A stretch of 64,000 nucleotides of DNA. Source: Rhizophagus irregularis (Eukaryota; Glomeromycota; Glomeromycetes; Glomerales; Glomeraceae). Positions 1-9,010 of the stretch are shown here, one piece after another (the stretch's first letter is position 1; each line of letters begins with the position of its first letter). Made by a program: the position numbers and the translations under genes. Location: positions 2,666,001-2,730,000 of the forward strand of contig NC_089434.1 in assembly GCF_026210795.1 (NCBI RefSeq). The letters run 5' to 3'. A model generated the notes under the pieces. That model worked only from the letters and a program-made list of their open reading frames with translations, ran no database searches and was not told where the DNA came from.

Positions 1-222
1 ATAAAATCATTTGTCTTTATAGGCTTATCAATCTCATCAACTCTTGTATTTATTGGCAAATTGTTCAAAAGAATTGGTGTTACAAATAAAGTTGACGAAA
101 TATGATATTCGGCTGTTTTACTGCCAATTATCGATGAGAAATATAATAAGGAAACTCATGGACTTATGATTCCATTTGGCGTAAATACTGAACGTATTTT
201 GTATCACAATAATAACAAATAA
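1..222 (+). pseudogene. Decayed coding fragment cut by the window edge
   Basis: Frame 1 from the first base reads as plausible protein for about 73 codons, broken by one in-frame TGA near 112 and ended by TAA at 220-222. A hydrophobic run (IGLSISSTLVFIGKLF) is followed by a soluble part ending HGLMIPFGVNTERI. Scattered protein-like stretches without a continuous frame follow to about 600. I do not recognise the family. It could be the end of a broken gene that begins outside the window, or chance in AT-rich DNA. Confidence 0.3.
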
Positions 223-1580
223 ATAATAGATAAAATAAGTAAATGAAAGAATTATCAAATTCTGAACGTGGAGGAAAACAGTTGACAAGGAGTACCTTAA
301 ATTTTTGAAATTTTGGATTTAACAAACAAGTGATTTTAGCCATTGCTTCACAAACGAACACAAAGAACCATAATTGGTAAAACCACATTGTTATGAAAGA
401 AAATATATTTATATACTTCGAAAAATGAAAATGCAAGAAATGAATAGCCTTATTTTTTTTATGAAATATTTAATAGTTATGTTTCCATTTGGCTAATTTG
501 GAAGCGTTCTGATGCTTCTGGGGGTTAATATGCGGTTGCAGAAGTATCTACTGAACCAATCGGTGTTAAGCGAATTTACGATTGGAATTGAGTTTGAAAA
601 CAAAGTTTGGTTACACAATTTTATATATTAATCCTTACACAATCTAACTAAAATTCTTTATTATTTTATGTGATGTCGGCCAGTAGGTAATAAAATATTA
701 GAGTAGTAGGTCTAAATTCTAAAAGAGCCGAACTCTAACCCAGTTCCTTCGTTTGATTATCCGAGCATTTATTTTATTTAGGTTAGTTATCCCTTTTTAA
801 ATCATTAATTCCATGAATCGTAGAAGTGAATTAGTATTGCGTACGCTATCATGAATAATTAGGTCCAACTATTCTATGCAGAGAAAATATTTCTATTAGC
901 CAGAATTATTTTATTTTTCCATTTCTAATCATCATATCTGCAAAAATCTTATGAAAAATATAGTTGTTATTAACATAAAATAATATTACTAACTAGGAAA
1001 CGGAACCCGTTGTAAGCAGTGTTGGAAATCAGATTATTTTTATACGCGCAGAACGTACATTATTCATATAAAATAAATAATATTATTTCAAGGAGTCACT
1101 GATTTTCACGGCTGCGTCGTGAAAGTCATTGATATCCACAGTTCCCCGTGAAATAACTTACGTATAAAGCGCCATTATGAAAAAATATCGCGTACAATCA
1201 TGTACGCTGCATCCATCACTGATCGAGATAAACTAGATTTACGATTTTATTGGCTGATGATCATGTGAATGGATAAAATAAACACCCGTGACCGTAGATT
1301 TTTCATATCGAAGGTTCATCATAATACAGTAAAATTTCAAAAAAGGTAAAATTAGTAAAAATAGAAATTTTATCTTTGATTGGTTCATCAGTATAATGCA
1401 CAAATAAATAAATGTCAATAATTAGCAGGAAAAAAAAACTATTTTTACCTTATAAATATTTAAATTTCAGAACCAATTTTTTTTTATAGCTATTACGCCT
1501 AATAATTTTATCGGTTTTCTTCTACGACACAATAAAATATTGCTCTTTTTGTAATGCCAAATAAGGTCTTATTAAAAAAA
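223..1580. other. Non-coding stretch, no intact gene
   Basis: No intact gene was found. It holds a short imperfect hairpin at 1096-1132 and a motif (TTTTTATACGCGCAGA, about 1034-1049; GTACGCTGC, 1201-1209) that recurs in the same orientation beyond the far end of the gene cluster, at about 9187-9327. Confidence 0.5.
1096..1132. repeat. Short stem-loop
   Basis: Two 15-nt arms (TCACTGATTTTCACG at 1096-1110 and CGTGAAAGTCATTGA at 1118-1132) pair with two mismatches around a 7-nt loop. No product or element boundary was identified. Confidence 0.5.
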
Positions 1581-1618
1581 TTTGTTCTACCTGAATCCTC
1601 ACGTAATATTTATCAAAA

Positions 1619-2177
1619 ATGGGTATAATTTTCTTGACACTTTTAGGTATGTTAAACACATTGCCTTATCTGATCATTTTTTTTTTTTTTTGTAGAGTAC
1701 AAAATTGAGAATGTAAATAACCTAAAAAAAAGATGTGAAAAAGCCATGAAGATTGTTCCAAATTATGGCGAATTCACAAAAAATTATTTTTCTATTAAAA
1801 AAGAAAAGCTAAGTGATATCATTACACAATGGCAAAACAATTATCCAGATTTGTATTACGAATTAGAGCAATGGAAGGAAGGAACCGGATTTACACATGA
1901 AACGATAGCCTTACTTCGCAAAACCAAAAGCAAAAAAGTAGTAGAATGCGTATTTCTAAAGATTTACGAATCGGAAGGGACTGATATCCTAAACTGTGTT
2001 AATATTTATAGAAATTATCCAAAGCCAAGCAAAATTTTGAAAGCACGAAATATAATATTTAAACACAAGAGTGAAAAACTTTTCAATCAACTAATAAAAT
2101 CGCACTCTAAAATCATGGCAGCTCTTATTTTATCCGGAAATAACGGAAATGATGGATTAAAAATATTATGGAACTAA
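1619..2177 (+). CDS. Paralogue A of an unrecognised small protein family
   Basis: Predicted 161-aa protein from two exons. The first is only ATGG (1619-1622), with a GTATAA donor. The second is 1696-2177 after a long T-tract and GTAG acceptor, giving the start MEYKIENVNN. The model rests on paralogues E and C, whose leader and ATGG exon align. An ATG at 1746 could start a shorter protein but would cut off the conserved KKRCEKAMK segment. Family features seen are the CEKAM segment near the start, NYGEF, an aromatic/Trp-rich middle (ITQWQNNYPDLYYELEQW), a CVFLKIYE strand, and a C-terminal AALILSG...LKILW motif. There is no signal peptide or membrane segment. It is closest to paralogue E, its mirror partner in the inverted duplication. 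Function unknown. Confidence 0.7.
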
Positions 2178-2830
2178 CGGCATGTTTACAACATATAACC
2201 ATAAAAATATTAGGTTAAATAACGCCAATCAATTCATAAAAAGAATTAACTTGTGGGAATTACTACAACTCGCATTTTCATTTGTATCTAATGACCAAAA
2301 ATCAAACATCACCAACCGACAACTTGCATTTCATTTGTACTTTTTTAAAAATATTTGACGTCATCAACACAATTTTTAATTACAATCATTCATTTTTTTT
2401 CAGGGTTTATAAAAATTCATAGTTTTCTATTTTATATTATGCAGCCAATTCGGGTTTTCCTTTTTTTTTAATTGCACAATCATTATTTTTTTCACAAGCG
2501 ATCATTTAGTTACACATGCTTCATTTAAAAGTATTTATAAGTTTTCAAAGAAATAAAATTTACTTTTTAAATATACTAAATTCATCTTGGTTCACATGTT
2601 TATAAACAATATAAATAATACAAATAATATTTAGCCGTCTAAAAAAAAAGTTTTAAGGTAAAGAAATATTACATTATTAAAAACTCGGAATTTTGCAACA
2701 GTTGTGAAATAAATTTTTAAGTTACAACATATAGGTAATTAAATTATTTTTAATAATAATTATTATAAATTCAAAAAAAAAAAAATGACTTATTTAACTG
2801 TCTTATATGCAATTACTCCAAAAGATTAAT

Positions 2831-3364
2831 ATGGCTCTGCAGAGAACCGAAGAATACCAAAGAGCCGAAGAATACGAATATAGAATTAAAGATGAAAATA
2901 ACCGGAAAAATATATGTGAACAAGCTTTAAATAATATATCATATAATGGGGAGTTTAACCAAAATTTATTCTCTATCAAGAAAGATAAACTGAATGATAT
3001 TATCAACATGTGGAAAGAGAAATTCCAAGAATTGAGTGATGAATTAGAACTTTGGAAGTTTAGCGAAGGAGATAAATATACAAAAAAGGAAATATTACGT
3101 CCCCTTCACGGGGGCAAAGAATTAAAGTGCGTTTTTCTAAAAGTTTTTGATAAAGGTGAGGAAGAGAATACCTTGTTGAGATGTGTTAGTATCTCTGGAG
3201 ATATTTCAATTAAAGTAAAAGTTAATAGATTTTTCAAATTGATGAGATGGGTTAGTGAGGACGAAAAAAAATATATCAAACTAATAAAGTCATATCCAGA
3301 AGTTATTGCCGCACTTATCATGTCTAGAAGAGTTGGATTAAAATTAATATGGGAGAATGAGTAA
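2831..3364 (+). CDS. Paralogue B of the same family (B/D subtype)
   Basis: Single-exon 177-aa protein in the same family as A, C, D and E. I chose the ATG at 2831 because MALQRTEE aligns with the MTLCKSED start of paralogue D; an in-frame ATG at 2807 would add eight residues. Conserved features are EYEYRIKDENNRK, CEQAL, NGEFNQNLFSIKK, an LxxWK region, CVFLKVFD, a basic/aromatic stretch replacing the HKS segment of the A type, and C-terminal AALIMSRRVGLKLIW. It follows A in the same direction and mirrors the order E-D on the other arm. No recognisable domain, signal or membrane segment. Function unknown. Confidence 0.72.
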   Translation: MALQRTEEYQRAEEYEYRIKDENNRKNICEQALNNISYNGEFNQNLFSIKKDKLNDIINMWKEKFQELSDELELWKFSEGDKYTKKEILRPLHGGKELKCVFLKVFDKGEEENTLLRCVSISGDISIKVKVNRFFKLMRWVSEDEKKYIKLIKSYPEVIAALIMSRRVGLKLIWENE

Positions 3365-4465
3365 TGTCCATCGTCTCACACTACCCTTGCGGGTTTCAAA
3401 AAAAACAAACAAACATACACACATAGTTTTCTTTTACACAATGAATATCAAAAGTAACCGTTAAAAAATTTTTAGTCTACTTTTACTTTAGTGAATAGAA
3501 TTTAAAGGCTTCATAAAGCAGTTTATACAGATTCATAAATTTATTATATTTTATTTCTACGATCACAATTTGATCTGTAACTAAGTAATAATAAGTGTAA
3601 AATATCGTTTATGTTATAACATTTATTTTTATGATGATTAAGAATCTCTGGATATATATAATGTATTTTAAGACAATTATTTCTTATATAAACTTTTATA
3701 TTCGATAAAAATTCGTGCTCACGTGATCAAATCTCTATTGGTTAAATATTATGTGTATTGTAGACAAAGAATACGCGATAGAACCGACGCAAACGCAAAA
3801 CTTTATTTGATAATTTTATTTTCATCTAAAAAAAGGCTTAAATTTGATTGTTCGATTAACTGATAGGGTTCACCCATATGGGATGGCGGGATGTCCATGG
3901 AATTATGGAGTAACCCATTAAAGTAGTGATACCATCTATCCGATAGATAAATCATAAATTTGCGGAAGGCTTATGCGAAGGGTTTGTCCATCATCTGCTA
4001 GAATGCGCAATATAAAAGGGCATGACACAACTTCTATTAGCGCATTCTGATATGATTGTGCAGCACAATGATAAAGTTCTCAAAAGGATTGGCGCATTTT
4101 ATACCAATTCGGACAATATCCACATTACACAATTTTTTCGTTAAAAAAAAAATAGTAGTACAACAATTTAACGAATAATATTGATTCTAGATCATGTGCT
4201 ATAATATCATGTGATATCTTCTTTTTTTTTTAAAAAAAAAAAGATGAATTTTTTTTTTAATCTAAGTTATAGAAATTGTTCATACAAGGGCTTTTGTATA
4301 AAATCTAAATTTTAATTTTATATTGTTAATTTCGGCAAATTTGTTCTTAAAATAGATATTTTTTTTTTTAATATTTAAGTTGAAGAAGGTAAGCAAGTTA
4401 GCAAGTTAGCTAAGATATTGTCAATTTCTTATTCAATTGCATTGTTTCTTTAAGCAATAAGGGTT
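3365..4465. other. Intergenic stretch inside the inverted duplication
   Basis: The first 150 bases belong to the left duplication arm. The rest is AT-rich, with poly-T and poly-A runs around 4140-4260, and I see no gene or structured element in it. Confidence 0.5.
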
Positions 4466-5400
4466 TTAATATTTCTTTTTTTTGTTTGTTGTAACTATTC
4501 TTTTACCTTTAGGAGCAGGATTAGCAGGATTTTTATCATTTAATTGTTGAGAATTTCCATTGATTAGTATTGAACGGGACGTGCTTTCATTATTTCTTAA
4601 GGTATCTTCCTTTTTTTGTAAAGATACTATTGACTTATTTATCGATCTTATATCTATCTTATTATTTCTAAATGGCGTCTTCCTTTGTATTTATTCGTTC
4701 AGTTTAATAATTCTTTGACAATAAAATTCCTTTATTCTTTTTAGTCCTAATAGAACCACAATATTGGCTAAATTAGGATAATTCTTAAAGAATTGATAAA
4801 AAATGAGCCACATATTTCCATTTCTTAATCGCTTTATAGGGTCAATATTTGCATTCTAGTATTTCCAACCAACGCTCATGACGATTTGTATGTCCAATGA
4901 CAACATTTTGTTAATAATGCATGAAGAGAAGAAATCGATTTTGGTCTCCTACATAAGGATGACAATACAACAGGAAGCCAAAGATCAAAATAAGGATATA
5001 ATTTTATTGATTTCTTGAGGACTTGATTGTTTTAAAGGGTTGTTTTGTGATTTATTTTTCGAATTATTTTTTTTTGATTCTAACTGTAAAAAACATTTTT
5101 TTTAGAAACTCTTTAGAAATTTAGGAAATATATCGATAATACTAGTGGGGTTGGAGGTAGGTTTGTCTTCGGAAACGGATTTACAGATTGGTGCAAGGCA
5201 CGGTATTAAAAATCCTTAAACTCACTATCAGACCCAAAATTTTCATCGTATATCTCATCAATTCAAAGGTTCTTAGTTTAGTAAAGTAGGTTCATCAGTA
5301 CTCTATTCATTAATATTAAAACCAATTTTCAGTCAATATTTGCATTTCTGAAGTATTTGTATTTACTTCTGTAGTATTATTTAATATTGTTTTAAGTGAT
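4466..5400 (-). pseudogene. Decayed protein gene between the duplication arms
   Basis: The minus strand reads as protein in pieces: from 4466 (TAA) upstream there is a clean tail with NPANPAPKGKRIV, preceded by IDPIKRLRNGNMWLIFYQFF and, further up, by PCLAPICKSVSEDKPTSNPT near 5150-5220. In-frame stops and frame changes separate the pieces, so no continuous frame survives. Composition and the spaced fragments suggest one former gene, perhaps of transposon origin, but I do not recognise the family. Confidence 0.45.
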
Positions 5401-5723
5401 TATAGTAGGTAATTACTAAATGGTTCGCCAACTTACCCGAACGGAAAAAAAATTTTTTTAACACCCTAAAAAAACGATCGAAATAAGATAATTTGTCTAA
5501 TTTCGACAGTTTTGTTTCACAAAAATTGATTATACTCATTTTTTAATAGTAAATTCATAGTAAATTTTATTAATACATTATTAATACACGATATTAAAAA
5601 AAATTTTAATTTACATGAAATTGGTAATTGAAAAAGTATATGTACAGTAAATCGAAATTATATTTGTTTGTGTTGATTTTAAGATAAGTGTCGAAATATT
5701 TTAACGAATAAAACGTACGAAGT

Positions 5724-5945
5724 TACGATATTTGTGTTTGTATGTTTGTCGATTAATTCAATACGAAATATTTACGGTACTTGCGTAAAAAAGACGGTTA
5801 TGTTTTTGCCAAAACGATATTTTAAATCTGTTATCCCCAGATAATACGATATTTGCGTTTGTATGTCCGACGATTAGTACGATACGAGATATTTTGTGTT
5901 GAAAACTAGTACTTGCACAGAAGATATGTTTTGTACTTTTGCAAT
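5724..5945. repeat. Diverged direct repeat, period about 121 bp
   Basis: Two copies begin TACGATATTTGYGTTTGTATG at 5724 and 5845. Both continue through a CGATTARTNCRATACGARATATTT block and a GTACTTGC block. They lie just beyond the 3' end of paralogue C. Confidence 0.65.
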
Positions 5946-5948
5946 GTA

Positions 5949-6520
5949 TTATTTCCAAATAACTTTCAATCCATCATCTTTGGATAAAATAAGTGCGGCT
6001 ATGGTGTCAGGTTGCGATTTTGCCAGTTGTTTGAAAATTCTTTGACTCTTATGTTTGAATACTTTGTTTAGTAATTTCGACATTATGCCAGGCTTTGCAT
6101 AAGTCCTAGTAATGCTAACACAATTTAGAAGACCAGGTTCTCCTGAATCATAAATTCTTAGAAAAACGCATTCAACTTTTTTCTTCTTGCAAAGAAGAGC
6201 TACAGTTTCATATGAAGGTTTAGATTCTCGCTTCCAGTCTTCTAATTCTTTTTGCAATTCTTGATAGCTATTTTGCCATTTTGTAATGATTGCGTTCAAC
6301 TCTTCTTTTTTAATTGAAAAACCATTAATTGTGAAATCTCCATAATTTGAAATAACTTTCAAGGCTTTTTCACATTTTTTTCTTAGGTCATTTACGTTCT
6401 CAATTTCGTACTTAAAGTCCTTAATTGTGTGCTCTAATAAAAAAAAAACAAAAAATTATTAACCAGATTTATTATCAAAATAATGTTCATATGGTATTAA
6501 TAAAATAAAGACTTGCCCAT
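5949..6520 (-). CDS. Paralogue C of the small protein family, GC-AG intron predicted
   Basis: Predicted 162-aa protein. Exon 1 is ATGG (6517-6520). The intron would start GCAAGT (GC donor) and end ATTAG, and exon 2 is 6433-5949. Joined, it starts MEHTIKDFKYEIENVND, and no other in-frame ATG precedes the conserved segment. Shared motifs are KKCEKAL, NYGDF, FSIKKEEL, WQNSYQELQKELEDW, CVFLRIYD, KVFKHKSQRIFKQL and AALILSKDDGLKVIW. It groups with A and E but is the most distant of the three, and has no mirror partner in the inverted duplication. A GC donor is rare but permitted; the alternative is a start in an unseen upstream exon. Function unknown. Confidence 0.65.
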
Positions 6521-7190
6521 GGTTATTATGACTAAAAAAGTGAATGAAAATTCTTAAAAAGATATGGATGTATACACGAAATATTTCTCGTTTGTTAGTA
6601 TTAATGATACTGAATCAAAGTTGACAAAAAATATTTTGGAAAAAGACACGTTTATAAACCAAACATGGTAACACAACACGGCATGATATGTATATGATTA
6701 GTGATAATCAATCAACAAAAATATTTTACTTTAATTGATTAAATAAATAAATTATAGAATAGTTCGGAATGCGTTATCTATCTATTACTTTATTATACTT
6801 CTAAGAGCTGGTTCAGTAAATAATAATAATAAAAAAAAAACTTTATTATTCTAGAGACAAGGATATTGATATTATTCTTTAAAAATTTCTTTATGTATAT
6901 AATAAGATTTTATTTTGAGACAGTAATTTTGTTTTTTAATCAAAAATGGGTTTATTGTTGGTGTATAAAAACAAAGTTTTTAAAAAAAAGTCTTTATCAA
7001 AATAAATAACGAGATTTTAAGCCAATGAAAAATTAGAAGTTACACTATTGTATTAAAAGGGGTCCTTATATGTTAAAGAATAGGGGTACTGTTGTACAAC
7101 TGAGTTTCCCATGATTTACTGATTTTACAGAATCATTTTCTTTATTCTTTATCTATATAAAAATAATCACAAATTGTATGAATTTATTAA
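6521..7190. other. Intergenic stretch, nothing recognised
   Basis: AT-rich spacer between paralogues C and D. I see no gene and no clear repeat; the right duplication arm begins near 7195. Confidence 0.5.
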
Positions 7191-7344
7191 CTTACTTTAT
7201 GAAGCCTTTAAATTCTATTTTTAGTGAAAACTAAATTTTTTTTATTGCTAAAAAAAAACTAGATATGTATGTGGAAAATCTCAATAAAATGGTACGAAGA
7301 AATAAAGGTAGCGTAAGGCATTACTCAGCTTCATTTCGCTCGTT

Positions 7345-7875
7345 TTATTCCCATAATACGTTCAAATTTTTGCCTCGTGACATGATAAGTGCGGCCATAA
7401 TTTCAGGATGTGACTTTATCATTCTGGTATGTTCTTTAATGTTTTCACCAATCCATCTCTTCAATCCGAACATTCTGTCCATAACTTTTACTTTAATTGA
7501 AACTTCTCCAGAGATACTAACACATCTCAAGGTATCCTCGGTATCCTCGGTATCCTCTCCCTCTCCTCTATCATAGATTTTTAGAAAAACGAATTTTATT
7601 TTTTTACCCCTGCGAAGGGGACTTAATATTTCTTTACTCGTAAACTTACTTCCTACATCGCTCTTCCTCCAACCTTTTAATTGTTCACGCAATTCAGGGA
7701 AACTATTTTGCCAACAGTTGATAGTATCTTCCAGCTTACTTCTTCTGATGAAGAAAGAATTTTGTCTAAACTCTCCATTATAGGAGATATTCTCTAAAGC
7801 TTTTTCACACATTTCTTTCCTATTTTCATCATTCTTAATTCTATATTCGTAGTCTTCGGACTTACACAGAGTCAT
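7345..7875 (-). CDS. Paralogue D of the small protein family (B/D subtype)
   Basis: Single-exon 176-aa protein starting MTLCKSEDYEYRIK with a true ATG at 7875. It is most like paralogue B: shared NISYNGEF, a basic KEILSPLRRGKK segment, FVFLKIYD, CVSISGEVSIKVKV, and C-terminal AALIMSRGKNLNVLW. A 9-bp unit repeated three times inserts EDTEDTEDT near the middle, the main length difference from B. No signal peptide, membrane segment or known domain seen. It lies in the same orientation as C and E. Function unknown. Confidence 0.72.
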   Translation of the reverse strand: MTLCKSEDYEYRIKNDENRKEMCEKALENISYNGEFRQNSFFIRRSKLEDTINCWQNSFPELREQLKGWRKSDVGSKFTSKEILSPLRRGKKIKFVFLKIYDRGEGEDTEDTEDTLRCVSISGEVSIKVKVMDRMFGLKRWIGENIKEHTRMIKSHPEIMAALIMSRGKNLNVLWE

Positions 7876-8430
7876 AAATTAACCTTTGCATATCAGATAA
7901 ATAAATATGTTATATATGTTTCTGAAATGTATAGTATAAAAGATAATTAATTACCTATATAATTGTACCCTTTAAAATTTATTTATAACTTGTTACAATT
8001 CCGTGTTTTTAGAGTTTTTAACAATGTAATTTACTTTACAAATATTTAGACGATTAAATATCATTTTCCCTTTGTTTCACTGCATATGAACATCGTCATT
8101 TTCATGTGTTCAATAAGATGAATTTTTAGTAATTGATTTATTTTTTTGAAAAAATTATAAATACATTTTGTTGATAAAGGAAATTGTTTGTGAATGTGTA
8201 ACAGATCGTTTGTGAAAAAAATTATAAACTAAACAGAAACCACGTTCATTATGCAATGATTATTATGTATACAAAAAAAAAAATTATGCTGTAAATGTAA
8301 AGGAAATAGCCAAGGGTAATTTAACTGAAAAAGGAAATTATAGTGACGTAGTGTATTGAAGGAAGAAAAAATTGCAAATTGCATGGGTCACCACAAGATT
8401 CGCTAAACCCAAGATGATGCAAATATACTA

Positions 8431-8983
8431 TTAATTCCATGATATTTTTAATCCATTTCCATCATTTCCGGATAAAATAAGAGCTGCCACAGTTTTAGAG
8501 TGCGATTTCATTAATTGATTGAAAATTTTTTCACTCTTGTGTTTAAATATTATGTTTCGTACTTTCAAAATTTTGCTTGGCTTTGGATAATTTCTATAAA
8601 TATCAACACAATTCAAGATATCAGTCCCTTCTGATTCGTAAATTTTTAGAAATACGCACTCTACTTTTTTACTTTTAGTTTTGCGAATTATGGTTAACGT
8701 TTCGTGTGTAAATCCAGATTCTTCCTTCCATTTTTCCAATTCATAATACAAATCTGGATAACTGTTTTGCCATTGTGTAATAGTATCGCTAAACTTTTCC
8801 TTTTCGATAGAAAAATAATTTTTTGTGAAATCTCCATAATTTGGAATAATTTTCATGGCTTCTTCACATCTTTTTTTTAAGTTATCTTTATTTTCAATTT
8901 CGTATTCTACAAATAAAATAAATAACTGATCAGATAAAGTAGTATGATTAATATCCATAAAGTGTTGAGTTACGCATACCCAT
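8431..8983 (-). CDS. Paralogue E of the small protein family
   Basis: Predicted 159-aa protein. Exon 1 is ATGG (8980-8983), followed by a GTATGC donor; the acceptor TTTGTAG precedes exon 2 (8906-8431), giving MEYEIENKDNLKKRC. An ATG at 8958 would read through the intron to give a longer open frame, but the ATGG model aligns with paralogue A in leader, intron position and protein start. It is the closest relative of A, sharing NYGDFTKNYFSI, YPDLYYELEKW, CVFLKIYESEGTDILNCV, NIIFKHKSEK and AALILSG. The near-identity of A and E supports a duplication that kept the reading frame. Function unknown. Confidence 0.7.
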
Positions 8984-9010
8984 TTTTGATAGACTAAAAA
9001 ATTATTAAGT

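Larger units (their letters stand above)
1580..3520. repeat. Left arm of a diverged inverted duplication
   Basis: This stretch matches the reverse complement of 7195-9010 in gene order and in non-coding sequence. Shared blocks include AGAATTTAAAGGCTTCATAA downstream of the inner gene (3497 onward; reverse complement near 7200-7225), the spacer between the two genes (GTGTAAC...ATCGTTTGTGAAAAAA-type blocks, ACATTRTTAAAAACTC, TATAGGTAATTA) and the leader TATCAAAAATGGGTAT before the outer gene. Many small indels and substitutions show that the duplication is old. Confidence 0.75.
7195..9010. repeat. Right arm of the inverted duplication
   Basis: Reverse-complement counterpart of 1580-3520. It carries paralogues D and E in mirror order, with matching spacer and flank blocks described for the left arm. 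Confidence 0.75.

Noticed and set aside
8431-8958. Longer read-through start for paralogue E (ATG at 8958)
   Set aside because: It would translate the intron, giving residues absent from paralogues A and C; the ATGG exon model aligns all three.
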